Below are positions 28,902 to 38,696 of a stretch of DNA of 64,000 bases, one piece after another. The stretch is from Peptococcaceae bacterium. GTDB lineage: Bacteria; Bacillota; Desulfotomaculia; Desulfotomaculales; JACDOK01. Under the pieces are notes generated by a model. It worked only from the letters and a program-made list of their open reading frames with translations. It searched no databases and was not told the DNA's origin. The position numbers and the translations under genes are program-made. Location of the stretch: positions 1 to 64,000 of the forward strand of contig JACDOK010000006.1 of assembly GCA_017656185.1 (NCBI GenBank). Reading direction: 5' to 3'. The first letter of the stretch is position 1. Each line of letters opens with the position of its first letter.

Positions 28902-29839
28902 TAATGGCCACCCCCCGCTGCTTTGAGATGGATCAAACTATCAGGGGTCATTACCAGGCTCATTACCAGTTTCGCCATCACGATAAGCACGATGATGGCC
29001 AGAATAATCCTGAGCTGCTCGCCCTTAAAGTACTTACTAAGCCGCGCTCCAACCTGAGCACCTAGGGTGGAACCACAGAAGAGCAGGATGGCCAGTACAA
29101 TATCCACGGTATGGTTGGCTATAGCCTGCTGAATCGTAACGTTTATTGTCGTAAACACAATCTGGAAAAGGTCCGTGCCGATAGCTACGATAGTAGGCAT
29201 CCCGAGAAGGTAAACCATCGCCGGCATGGTGATGAACCCACCGCCGACACCAAGCATGGCGGCCAGGCATCCAACCATAAAGCCCAGACCTACAACAAAG
29301 AGTACCGAAGTCCTGATCCCACTTTGCTTGAACTCCGTTTGGAAGGGTAACTTGGCCACAAAAGCCCGAAAACCGGAAGGTTTTTCTTCCGCGGGTGCGG
29401 CTGCTTTCTTTTTAGTACCCTTCAAAGCATTAATACTTTCAATAAGCATATAACCGCCCACCAGGGCCAGCATGATGACATAAATAATCTTCATTGTAAA
29501 GTCATAGTTTCCAAAACCGCGCAGCACCCTAACTAACTGGGCACCAAAAGTACCTCCCAACACGCCTCCGATAAGGAAGGTAATACCCATCTTCATATCA
29601 ACGTTACCCAACCTCTTGTGGGCCAATGCTCCTGAAGCCGATGCCGCTACAATCTGGTTGGTGTCCGAAGCCGCGGCCACTGCCGGGGGAATCCCCGAAA
29701 AAATCAGCAGGGGCGTAAGCAGGAACCCGCCGCCGACACCGAAAAGCCCCGACAAAACACCGACTGCAGCGCCGAGTCCTATAATAAGGAATACGTTCAC
29801 CGGCATACCCGCAATGGGCAAGTAGATCTCCATCTGCAT
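28901..29839 (-). CDS. TauE/SafE family anion permease (copy 1)
   Basis: GLFGVGGGFLLTPLLIFSGIPPAVAAASDTNQI...AAMLGVGGGFITMPAMVYLLGMPTIVAIGTDLFQIV. Confidence 0.92.
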   Translation of the reverse strand: MQMEIYLPIAGMPVNVFLIIGLGAAVGVLSGLFGVGGGFLLTPLLIFSGIPPAVAAASDTNQIVAASASGALAHKRLGNVDMKMGITFLIGGVLGGTFGAQLVRVLRGFGNYDFTMKIIYVIMLALVGGYMLIESINALKGTKKKAAAPAEEKPSGFRAFVAKLPFQTEFKQSGIRTSVLFVVGLGFMVGCLAAMLGVGGGFITMPAMVYLLGMPTIVAIGTDLFQIVFTTINVTIQQAIANHTVDIVLAILLFCGSTLGAQVGARLSKYFKGEQLRIILAIIVLIVMAKLVMSLVMTPDSLIHLKAAGGGH

Positions 29840-30067
29840 CTCTCCTTAAGTTAAGTATAAGTATTCGTATTAAAATTCACATTCGGTAAGGTGCTTAAAT
29901 CATAAGATTGTGAACACAAACACATAAGCCTGCAAACACAAAGTCCCCATCAGAGGTACATCTAAGAGAATTTCCTGGTTTCAATAAGGTGGGATTGGAA
30001 CCTAGACCGGGGTTAACACCCCCTTTGGACAGTTTGGCAATGAAAGGGACCTCGTGGCCCATACTTT

Positions 30068-30127
30068 TTGTCATCACTTAGTTGGCGAACATATTTTTAC
30101 GTATGTGTTGTCACTACTTTGTTGACG
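30068..30127. promoter_or_regulatory. Two direct repeats TTGTCAYYACTTNGTTGRCG with 40-bp spacing
   Basis: TTGTCATCACTTAGTTGGCG (30068) and TTGTCACTACTTTGTTGACG (30108). Confidence 0.55.
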
Positions 30128-30228
30128 CTATTATACTAACTAGTGAGATTAAAGACAATAGGTAATTGCTGAAACCTTGTAGATTTAACAAAAAAAGGAC
30201 ACCGCAAGGACGTCCTGTTGGCACTACT

Positions 30229-31524
30229 CTATTTATGACGCCGCTTAAAAGCGGGGGGGATTTGCATTTTCTTTCTGTACTTGGCAACCGTACGGCGGGA
30301 CACGCTGATACCATATTGTTTTAAAAGCTGTACGATATTTTCATCACTAAAAGGAGAAGCCGGGTTTTCCCGGCTTACGATAGCCTTGATTTTTTCCTGA
30401 ATGGTATCGGCCGATACTTCACCATCGCCGCCGCGAGGAAAAAATACTTTCAAAGCATAGATTCCCCTCGGGGTCTGTACATACTTGTGCGCTGCGGCCC
30501 TGCTTACAGTCGACACGTGCAAGTCCAAGGTATGAGCAACCTGGTTCATTGTTAAAGGTATTAACCCTGCAGGGCCAAAATCCAGAAAATCCCGCTGCAG
30601 CACAATAAGCAGTTCGAGAACCCTTTGCAGGGTCTGCTGTCTTCGCTCAATACTCTTGATAAAAACCCGGGCCGCATCCAACTTGTCCCGGAGAAAACTT
30701 CGCGCCGCATCATCAAGATCGGGCTTTTTGAGTAAGGATATGTATCTTTCGTTAAGACGCAAACGTGGGCCTGCATTGTTAACCACTACCTGATAATCCT
30801 TACCGCTTTTTGTGATTACAGCATCCGGGATGATGAAAGGCACCGCGGTATTGTTGTACCGTCGTCCCGGCTTTGGCTCGAGGGAACGAATAACTTTGAC
30901 GGCAGCCGCAACCTGTTCTTCCGTGACATCCAAACGCCGCGCAATTTTACGTATACGACCTCGGGCCAAATCATCCAGATGATGATTAATTAATTGAACA
31001 ACTAATGCATGCTGGCTATGAGAAGGATCCACCTGCAGCAAAAGGCATTCTTTTAGGTTTCTGGCCCCAATCCCAGGAGGCCCCAATTTTTGTATAATCT
31101 GTAACGCCTTGACGGCATCCCGCGCAGAAACACCGCATTCCCGGGCAATTTCACTAATTTCCACATCAAGATAGCCGTTTTCATCCAAATGGTAGACAAT
31201 ATACGTGCCGACTGCCTGCATGGTTTGCCCAACATCGGCCAAATTCAGCTCAGACAGGAGATGGTCAACAAGACCCGGGCGGGGAGCGGGCACGTTGTCC
31301 CACGTCAAAGCATCCCCAGTATCAGCAGGTGGAAGGTTCTTAATATACCATTCTTCCGGCGTGCTCTCATCCGGCTCCAACAACGGGTTTTGCTGCATCT
31401 CATTCATCACACGGGACCATAACTGCTGGACTGGAAGCTGCAGCACATCCAGTGATTTTACCGTGCTTTGGTTAATACTTGTAGCCAGCCGGGGGATCAT
31501 ACCCAGCGAGATATATTCTTTCAT
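30229..31524 (-). CDS. rpoN: RNA polymerase sigma-54 factor
   Basis: QLPVQQLWSRVMNEMQQNPLLE...LPPADTG...MNQVAHTLDLHVSTVSRAAAHKYVQTPRGIYALKVFF...VSRRTVAKYRKKMQIP (RpoN box). Confidence 0.97.
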   Translation of the reverse strand: MKEYISLGMIPRLATSINQSTVKSLDVLQLPVQQLWSRVMNEMQQNPLLEPDESTPEEWYIKNLPPADTGDALTWDNVPAPRPGLVDHLLSELNLADVGQTMQAVGTYIVYHLDENGYLDVEISEIARECGVSARDAVKALQIIQKLGPPGIGARNLKECLLLQVDPSHSQHALVVQLINHHLDDLARGRIRKIARRLDVTEEQVAAAVKVIRSLEPKPGRRYNNTAVPFIIPDAVITKSGKDYQVVVNNAGPRLRLNERYISLLKKPDLDDAARSFLRDKLDAARVFIKSIERRQQTLQRVLELLIVLQRDFLDFGPAGLIPLTMNQVAHTLDLHVSTVSRAAAHKYVQTPRGIYALKVFFPRGGDGEVSADTIQEKIKAIVSRENPASPFSDENIVQLLKQYGISVSRRTVAKYRKKMQIPPAFKRRHK

Positions 31525-31546
31525 ACCGCTACAACTCTTATTATCC

Positions 31547-31577
31547 GGTGACACTACATTTAAACAATAGTGTCACC
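31547..31577. promoter_or_regulatory. Perfect 10-bp inverted repeat at the rpoN 5' end
   Basis: GGTGACACTA-catttaaacaa-TAGTGTCACC. Confidence 0.6.
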
Positions 31578-31791
31578 CACGTATTATTTTATTGACCTGC
31601 ATAAACTAAATATCATATGCTAATTGCGAGAAAGACCACATTCTTAGCACAACGTTGCCCTCGAAGGCATTATATAAATAACCCGCCAGCAGAACAAGAT
31701 AGGCAATATATTTGTCATTACGAGTATACTACCAAGCAATTTTCCATACCCCGTCGTTAATGATAATTTTTTTAGAAAAGGAGTTGTTGCT

Positions 31792-33123
31792 ATGGTTTGG
31801 TTCCAAGTAGGCCCGTTTTCAAGCAGGAGAAATGTTTTAAAGACTTTTCTCCAGGAAAAGCTTGTCACTCCCCAGGAAGCCGTAGAATGCATCCGATCGG
31901 GCAACAACGTCGTCCTATCTATGGGGGCCGGAGAACCGACCGTGCTGCTTGACGCTATGGTCGAGCGCAAGGATGAACTACGCGACGTGCGCATTCACCA
32001 AATGCTTCCGGTTTATACGCCCAAATATATGAAGAAAGGTATGGAGCGCCACTTTCGCCACGTTTCCTGGGTTAACAGTGCCGTTACCCGACCGGGCGTC
32101 AAAGCCGGGCAGGCCGGCATAATGCCCGGTTATCTTTATGAATACCCCCGTTTTATTACGGAAAGTTTACCGGTCGATGTATTTATGGCTACGGTTTCTC
32201 CCATGGACCGGCACGGCTTTCTCAGTTTCGGGGTCTCGGTAAACTATGCTATGGCAGCAGCCCAGAAAGCCAATACCGTCATCCTGGTAGTGAACCCCAA
32301 TATGCCGCGCGTTCACGGCAGCGGTCATATCCACATTTGCCAGGCCGACCTGGTTATTGAGGATAATTCCCCCCTACCCGAAGTCACCCCCGATCCGCCC
32401 ACCGAAATTGATCTTAAGATCGCCGAAAACATTGCCGCGTATATAGATGACAGGGCCACTCTCGAACTGGGCATCGGTACCATCCCCCAGACCCTTCCCT
32501 TCGCCCTTGCAGGCAAAAAGGGCTTGGGAATTCACACTGAGATCCTCACCGACGCCGTTATAGAATTAGTCGAAAAAGGAATTGTCACTAACCAAAACAA
32601 GACCTTACACCCGGGTAAAATTATCTGCACATCGGCGATTGGAACCAAACAGCTCTATGATTTCATGGACGACAACCCTATGATTGAAATGCGTCCCGTC
32701 TCTTATACTAACGATCCCTATGTTATCGCTAGAAACGAGAACATGGTCTCGGTTAACAGCGCCAGTGAGGTGGATTTACTGGGACAGTGTTCCGCCGAAC
32801 CCGTCGGGCCCAAAAAACTCTGCGGAACCGGAGGACAGGTTGATTTTGCACGCGGGACCGCTCTTGCCCGCAACGGCAAATTCTTTATGGCGCTGCGGTC
32901 GACCAACGAAAAGGGGCAGTCTAACATCGTGCCTCAACTGCACGCCGGAGCCGTCGTGAGCATCAACCGCAATGACGTCGATTATATCGCCACCGAATAC
33001 GGTGTAGTGAAGTTACGGGGAAAAACGGTGCGGGAGCGGGCCGAGGCCTTAATTTCTATCGCCCACCCCGACTATCGTGACGGTCTTAAAGAGGCCGCCA
33101 AAAAACTCGGTTATACCAGATAG
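31792..33123 (+). CDS. Acetyl-CoA hydrolase/transferase (4-hydroxybutyrate CoA-transferase-like)
   Basis: TPQEAVECIRSGNNVVLSMGAGEPTVL...LELGIGTIPQTLPFAL...LGIHTEILTDAVIELVEKG...AGAVVSINRNDVDYIATEYGVVKLRGKTVRERAEALISIAHPDYRDGL. Confidence 0.93.
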   Translation: MVWFQVGPFSSRRNVLKTFLQEKLVTPQEAVECIRSGNNVVLSMGAGEPTVLLDAMVERKDELRDVRIHQMLPVYTPKYMKKGMERHFRHVSWVNSAVTRPGVKAGQAGIMPGYLYEYPRFITESLPVDVFMATVSPMDRHGFLSFGVSVNYAMAAAQKANTVILVVNPNMPRVHGSGHIHICQADLVIEDNSPLPEVTPDPPTEIDLKIAENIAAYIDDRATLELGIGTIPQTLPFALAGKKGLGIHTEILTDAVIELVEKGIVTNQNKTLHPGKIICTSAIGTKQLYDFMDDNPMIEMRPVSYTNDPYVIARNENMVSVNSASEVDLLGQCSAEPVGPKKLCGTGGQVDFARGTALARNGKFFMALRSTNEKGQSNIVPQLHAGAVVSINRNDVDYIATEYGVVKLRGKTVRERAEALISIAHPDYRDGLKEAAKKLGYTR

Positions 33124-33318
33124 TTCTTGAGGTAGAAGCAATATGTTGACATTACACTGATCACTACCCGAGTGACAATTCTTAATATGCTTAAGCGGTT
33201 CATTCCTACGGGGATGTGTATTTTTAAATTTATTGTTAAAAAAGTTTAACAAAAATATTGACCTTATTAACCCACTGTGGTAGTATGCTGGTGACAAAAG
33301 TGATAAGGTTCACAAGTG

Positions 33319-33328
33319 TTGTCACTAC
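33319..33328 (+). promoter_or_regulatory. TTGTCACTAC motif
   Basis: Exact 10-mer; with GTGACAA at 33291..33297 forms an inverted pair. Confidence 0.5.
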
Positions 33329-33404
33329 AGTATTTCCAAGGGTTCTACCCGATTTAAACATTACTTGTTACGGATTTTTAACAGGCAAGCAAGATAGATA
33401 TAGT

Positions 33405-33414
33405 TGTCACTACA
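33405..33414 (+). promoter_or_regulatory. TTGTCACTAC motif
   Basis: Exact 10-mer. Confidence 0.5.
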
Positions 33415-33632
33415 TTGTTCGGTTAACTGATTAATATCATTTGCCGATAGGCTGAGGTAGAAAAAAAGAACCCCTCGCCCGCCGGCATCCGTATCTGACA
33501 CCCGTCGCAGTGTGGGGCACTTCCCGGGTGCTGATACAGTCGATACAGTCTTTACTACCATTATACCGACTTTTTCTGAGGGGTTATTTTATTCTTTTTT
33601 CGCTAATTTCCAGCAACTAAGGCGGTGATCAA

Positions 33633-35111
33633 ATGTTCTTCCGCCGGGTTGTCACCAAGCGTAATGGCAAAGAATACGTTTACCTTAAACTTATCGAAAA
33701 CTACCGCGAAGGCGGTAAGGTCAAACAACGGGTTATTGCCAATTTGGGCAACATTGATAAGCTTGACCCTGAAAAGGTAAATGCCCTCATTTCCGGATTG
33801 ACTAAACTCGCAGAACCCAGCGCCACAATAGAAGAGTCAATATTACATAAACACGATCCACCGCGTTTTCAGATGGATGACCTGCTTCACGTGTGGCACC
33901 GTCTTAATTTGTCTGATTTCCTGTACGGGGCACTTTCCCTGCCGCCTTCGGACAGGGCGCCCCTGCTTTTAAAGGCAATGGTCTTTCACAAACTGCTTTT
34001 CCCCAACGATCATCGTCCTATTGCGGCCAGCTACCCCGCTCTAAACATGCCTGAACTTGAGGGCCTTAAGATCCCGGGTATTGAGTTTTACCAGGCTGCA
34101 ACTTCCCTAGCAGGCATCAAGGAGCAGCTTGCCGTCTATCTATTTGATACCCTGCAGACGCTTTTCGGCAAGCCTCCTTTCCTTTATTTAACTTTGCTGC
34201 CCGCCGAGTACGTTGGAAACGAGTGTGCCATCACCACTGCCGGCACCACCTACCAAATTCGGCCTTACCGGCAGCACCTGAATATACTGCTCACAATCTT
34301 CCCACCCGATATTCCACTGGGCTGTACCATACACCAGACATTTAACACGGCAGATATTACTGCGTCATCGTTAAATCTCAGTAAACGCGCGGGCGTGGAA
34401 GCATGCCTGGTTATTGATAACAAAGACACTCAACAACTCAATTCTACCTTATCGAGCCGCAATATATCTTTTATTAAGTCATTACCGCCGGAGGAATACG
34501 CGGTGATTCCCGTATCCACCAAAGACCTCTGGCGGGATCGCGATGCTTTCACCATCAATAACACCTTGTGGGTTAAGGATATCACCAAACCCGACCGGCG
34601 TTATATCATCTGCCACGATCTTCACCCGGCGGCCGCTTCCGACCAGGCCCTGGAACACACCCTACGGCGGGCGGCCCAGGAACTGGATAAAATCCGGTCC
34701 TTGGTCAGGCAGGGCAAACTGCGCCGTCAAAAGACCATTGACAAAAAGATTACAGCCATCCTGCAAAAGTACGGATGTCAAAACTATTTTGACGTCCGCT
34801 TTGACCCTACTAACCAAAACCTGCATTACTACCGCAATGAGGAGGTGATTAACAGGGCGAAAACATTACAACGCACGCGGGTTCTAGAGACCAACCTCCG
34901 GGCCTTGCCAGCCCTGGACATCGTTACCGCCTTCCAGCGATGCAGCAAGCTTAAAAACTGTATGGCGCTGGTCAGCGACCTTACCAAGATCCCGGTGGTA
35001 CATCCCTACAACGAGTTCCACCACTCTAGGGAGTACATAACCGGTCAGGCCTTGATCCATATGCTGAGCTGTACGCTGGAACGGTTAGTCTCTAGGGACC
35101 TTAACAGCTAA
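33633..35111 (+). CDS. IS1634-like transposase-family protein, apparently lacking catalytic residues
   Basis: N-term MFFRRVVTKRNGKEYVYLKLIENYREGGKVKQRVIANLGNIDKL and C-term ITGQALIHMLSCTLERLV match IS1634/IS4-type N/C regions; central DDE motifs not recognisable. Confidence 0.75.
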   Translation: MFFRRVVTKRNGKEYVYLKLIENYREGGKVKQRVIANLGNIDKLDPEKVNALISGLTKLAEPSATIEESILHKHDPPRFQMDDLLHVWHRLNLSDFLYGALSLPPSDRAPLLLKAMVFHKLLFPNDHRPIAASYPALNMPELEGLKIPGIEFYQAATSLAGIKEQLAVYLFDTLQTLFGKPPFLYLTLLPAEYVGNECAITTAGTTYQIRPYRQHLNILLTIFPPDIPLGCTIHQTFNTADITASSLNLSKRAGVEACLVIDNKDTQQLNSTLSSRNISFIKSLPPEEYAVIPVSTKDLWRDRDAFTINNTLWVKDITKPDRRYIICHDLHPAAASDQALEHTLRRAAQELDKIRSLVRQGKLRRQKTIDKKITAILQKYGCQNYFDVRFDPTNQNLHYYRNEEVINRAKTLQRTRVLETNLRALPALDIVTAFQRCSKLKNCMALVSDLTKIPVVHPYNEFHHSREYITGQALIHMLSCTLERLVSRDLNS

Positions 35112-35252
35112 AACTATTTGTCATTACAATCAGGCACACGGTCAATTGTATTTTAGCATTATTGCTTAATTGTTGCAAGAGAGAATCGTAATTTTTTTCT
35201 GTCACTACATGCGTTTCTTATCTTAGATGTCCCTGGCACAACAGGTTGAGGA

Positions 35253-35441
35253 GTGATCCGTATGTTAACGGAATGGGCATTATCGCTTAGCAATCTTTAC
35301 CAAGACAGCGTTCTGATCTTCGGCTTGCTGGTACTGGTCATTGTGATCGGTTCCAGCGCTGCCCTCGGAGCCGTTAATGAAATCCTGGCCTTGCTCGGTC
35401 GCAGACACAGGGAAACGCGTACACATCGGGTTGAACCTTAG
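35253..35441 (+). CDS. Small single-TM hypothetical protein
   Basis: 62 aa, RBS GAGGAG upstream, hydrophobic segment DSVLIFGLLVLVIVIGSSAALGAV. Confidence 0.6.
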   Translation: MIRMLTEWALSLSNLYQDSVLIFGLLVLVIVIGSSAALGAVNEILALLGRRHRETRTHRVEP

Positions 35442-35521
35442 CTCTAAGAAGACAAAATCCTGGTCCTGAGCCGGGCTTCCAGCAACAGCGCCGGGAGCGC
35501 TGAAGAAAGGATGATGTTCCT

Positions 35522-36436
35522 ATGTATTTGTCTCTCGCCGAAACATTTGTAAACCCATTAGCTCTTTTCACCATCAGCATTGCTGTGGGATTACTAATGA
35601 GGTTTACGGGACCGACCGGGTCCCTGCTGTTGACCCCGGCCCTGAACATTTTCGGGGTACCGATGAGTTTTGCGGTAGGCACCAGCATTACCTGTCTTTT
35701 CGGTAAAGGTATTATGGAAACTTTCCGCAGAGACGCATTCCGCGATCTCGACCTTAAAGCGGCTGTACTCCTCGGTTTGCAGGCCGCAGCCGGTATCAGC
35801 CTGGGGAAAGTGGTACTCCTGACCATGGCCGATCTCAATATCTCCGGCGTAATCGTACGCTGGATATACGCAGCTCTCTTCTTCCCGGCCCTTATTGCCC
35901 TTTGGCAGCACAGGTGGCAACCGGCAAAGGTCGACCGGCTGGCCTACCGTTCGAACATCCTTCTACCCCTGGTCGCCCTGGCTGCAGGACTGTTTACAGC
36001 CATTGTAGGAGCGCACGGGTTGCTTCTTTTAGGCCCGGCACTGGTACTGCTGGGAGTCACGCCCCGCAGCATACCGGCCACCGGAGCACTGGCCTTTCTT
36101 ATCGCCTCCGGTTGGGGAGCATTCTCCTACGCTTTCGGCGGGCGGGTGGAGACTCTGCTGGCGCTCCTGCTTCTCGTAGGCATCACTCTTGGCGACCAAA
36201 TGGGAGGCTATCTCAAACAGGCCCATAGCGAGGTTTTACGCCGGGCCCTCAGTACCGTCCTGGTGCCCGCTGCCGCAGCCGTACTGCTGAAACAGTGCGG
36301 TCTTACCACCCCTGCGGGCTATCTGATCTGGGGTGCCAGTGGACTTATCATCCTTGCCGGCCTGGTTGGGGCTATGTTCGGATCGACCTCAAAACAAGAT
36401 CTGGTCTTTCAGAACCAAAGCCATGTTTGGCGTTAA
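35522..36436 (+). CDS. TauE/SafE family anion permease (copy 2)
   Basis: GPTGSLLLTPALNIFGVPMSFAVGTSITCLFG...AIVGAHGLLLLGPALVLLGVTPRSIPATGALAFL. Confidence 0.8.
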   Translation: MYLSLAETFVNPLALFTISIAVGLLMRFTGPTGSLLLTPALNIFGVPMSFAVGTSITCLFGKGIMETFRRDAFRDLDLKAAVLLGLQAAAGISLGKVVLLTMADLNISGVIVRWIYAALFFPALIALWQHRWQPAKVDRLAYRSNILLPLVALAAGLFTAIVGAHGLLLLGPALVLLGVTPRSIPATGALAFLIASGWGAFSYAFGGRVETLLALLLLVGITLGDQMGGYLKQAHSEVLRRALSTVLVPAAAAVLLKQCGLTTPAGYLIWGASGLIILAGLVGAMFGSTSKQDLVFQNQSHVWR

Positions 36437-36507
36437 ACCGGTCGCAACAGTAAAACCGGTAACAACCGATCCAGAACATCACACTAAATATTACGGAGAC
36501 GAAAGGA

Positions 36508-37959
36508 GTGCATATTAATATGGAACCTTCGGTCAGCCCGGAACCTTCCCCGCGCTACAGTTTCGGGACCTTAATTAAGGACCGTAAATGGTTTTTAGTG
36601 GCGGTCAGCATCGCCGTCATTATCTGCCTGCTGCCGACACCGGAGGGCCTTTCGGTGGAGGGTAAATATGCCCTGGCCTTGATGAGCTTTGTCGTCGTCT
36701 GCTTCTTTACCGAGGCCATCCCCCTGCCAGCCGTGGCCCTGACAATCGGTTCTTATCAGGTTCTTATGGGCATCACCACTTTCCGTGAAGTACCCAAAAC
36801 CTTTATGGCCGATGCCGTAGCCTTCATCATGGGCGCTTTGATGATCGGTGCCGTACTGGTCAGGCATGGTATTCACAACCGCATCGCACTTTTTATCCTG
36901 CGCTTGTCCGGTACTAATGTAACCCGCGTCTCTTTTGGTATCGTTACTTTCTGTGCCCTTTGCGCCGGTTTTGTCTCGGAACACGCCACCGCCACTATTA
37001 TGCTGCCGGTCGGCATGGGTATCGTGGCATTGAGCGGCGGCATCGAAAAAGTACCGCGCCTGGGCAAAATGTTGATGCTCTGCATCGCTTACGGCTGTGT
37101 CATCGGCGGTCTGGCTTCGCCCTCCGGCGGCGCCCGCAACGCCCTGATGATCGGTTTTCTGCAGCAGTACGATATTACCGTCACTTACGGGCAGTGGCTT
37201 TTGATGTGTTTCCCGTTTACCCTGCTTATGATCCCCGTCGTGGTCTTCTGGCTTAACAAGTTCTTTAAACCCGAAGTCAAAGACCTCGGCCCGGCGGTAG
37301 AAAAAATTAAGACTGACATGGCCAAAGAAGGCGGCCTGACCACGCAGGGTAAGATGGCCCTGGGCCTGTTTATAGCGGTGCTCTTCCTCTGGATCACCCA
37401 GAGCCACCACATCGGTCTCGGCAACATCGCCGTTATGGGTGCTATTGTGGCCTTAATCCTCGGCCTGGTGGACTGGAAGTTTATCGAAAAGCAGACCCAA
37501 TGGGGCGTAGTGATCCTGTACGCCGGAGCCATCTCGATGGGCTGCATGCTTGAAAAGACAGGCGCAGCCCTGTGGTTGGCCCAGAAACTTCTAGCTATCG
37601 CCGGATTTTTCGGGATTTCCAAAGACCTGCCGCTTATCGCTGCCACCAGTACCATTACCGCTATTACCACCAACATGATGGCCGACGGCCCGACGGTAGC
37701 GGTACTAGGTCCTATCCTGTTGAAAACCGCCGAGCTTTCCGGCACTTCACCGATAGCCCTCGGTATCGCGACCTCTCTCGCCGCGGCCTTTGCCTACGTG
37801 CTCATCATCGGTACACCGGCCAACGCCATCGTTTATGGTCCAGGATATCTGAAGGCCAGCGATTATCTTAAGGCCGGATTCCCCTTATTCTTACTTTCCC
37901 TGGTCGTGATGCTGCTGTTGATTGTGGGTACCTGGTGGAAAGTGCTGGGTATCTGGTAG
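36508..37959 (+). CDS. DASS/SLC13-family divalent anion:Na+ symporter
   Basis: FFTEAIPLPAVALTIG...FVSEHATATIMLPVGMGI...GGLASPSGGARNALMIGFL...IIGTPANAIVYGPGYLKASDYLKAGFPL. Confidence 0.9.
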   Translation: MHINMEPSVSPEPSPRYSFGTLIKDRKWFLVAVSIAVIICLLPTPEGLSVEGKYALALMSFVVVCFFTEAIPLPAVALTIGSYQVLMGITTFREVPKTFMADAVAFIMGALMIGAVLVRHGIHNRIALFILRLSGTNVTRVSFGIVTFCALCAGFVSEHATATIMLPVGMGIVALSGGIEKVPRLGKMLMLCIAYGCVIGGLASPSGGARNALMIGFLQQYDITVTYGQWLLMCFPFTLLMIPVVVFWLNKFFKPEVKDLGPAVEKIKTDMAKEGGLTTQGKMALGLFIAVLFLWITQSHHIGLGNIAVMGAIVALILGLVDWKFIEKQTQWGVVILYAGAISMGCMLEKTGAALWLAQKLLAIAGFFGISKDLPLIAATSTITAITTNMMADGPTVAVLGPILLKTAELSGTSPIALGIATSLAAAFAYVLIIGTPANAIVYGPGYLKASDYLKAGFPLFLLSLVVMLLLIVGTWWKVLGIW

Positions 37960-37970
37960 TACCACCCCGG

Positions 37971-37995
37971 CGGGAGGGGCTTCCCCTCCCGTCCT
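37971..37995 (+). terminator. Hairpin, possible terminator/attenuator
   Basis: GGGAGGGGcttCCCCTCCC. Confidence 0.6.
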
Positions 37996-38062
37996 CTTCA
38001 TCTAAATCAAAGGTGATACAGATCAAGTCTTAGCAGATCGCGAAAGGGTGAATAGCAGACCT

Positions 38063-38581
38063 ATGCCGCACGATAAGTCCGTTAAGGATTTGATGCTGCC
38101 CCTCGCCGACTGCCCGGCGGTATCCCCCGACGATACGGTACAGCGTGCCGTCACGCTGCTCAAGAAAGGAGCGGTATCGGGGCACCAGTTTGTTTTGGTC
38201 ATGAATGACAGCGGGCAACCGGTCGGTCTCCTCAGCCGGCGGGCGCTGCTCAGGATCCTGGAACCTAAATTTGTAGTCACCGACCGGTGGGCCCTGCCGG
38301 TGTTTTGGAACGGTTTTTTTACCGATAAATGCAAAGAAGAAGCCAAAAAGAAAGTGAAAGACATTATGCGGCCCATCAACGTTCTGACCGTGGAAACGGA
38401 TGACCCCATCACCAAGGCGCTGCATATTATGGTCAGCAACCATATAGGCATTCTTCCGGTCCTCAAGGATGGTAAAGTAGTGGGAGTTTTACGTCTCCAC
38501 GAAATCTTTCAGGAATTTGCCGGTCTCGTTGCCGATCCGGATATTAAAACACAACCTGTAAGCAGGAACAACCGGGGTTAA
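38063..38581 (+). CDS. CBS-domain-pair protein (type with FWNGFFT insert)
   Basis: VKDLMLPLADCPAVSPDDTVQRAVTLL...VKDIMRPINVLTVETDDPITKALHIMVSNHIGILPVLKDGKVVGVL. Confidence 0.88.
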   Translation: MPHDKSVKDLMLPLADCPAVSPDDTVQRAVTLLKKGAVSGHQFVLVMNDSGQPVGLLSRRALLRILEPKFVVTDRWALPVFWNGFFTDKCKEEAKKKVKDIMRPINVLTVETDDPITKALHIMVSNHIGILPVLKDGKVVGVLRLHEIFQEFAGLVADPDIKTQPVSRNNRG

Positions 38582-38696
38582 TGGATAAATGGTATATGGT
38601 ACCCTTTCTCTATGATATCCTTTTAATATAGTACCCTCTGGAGCAGCAACGAGCCGGCTGTCAGTCTCATATTTTTGAGGAGGGGAGTAGAAAGCA

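Noticed and set aside
31644-31658. TTAGCACAACGTTGCC as a sigma-54 promoter for the CoA-transferase
   Set aside because: -24 GG is AG and spacing is one base short
35227-35242. TGGCACAACAGGTTGA as a sigma-54 promoter upstream of 35253
   Set aside because: -24 box is good but spacing is one base too long and -12 lacks the GC; also only ~10 bp from the start codon
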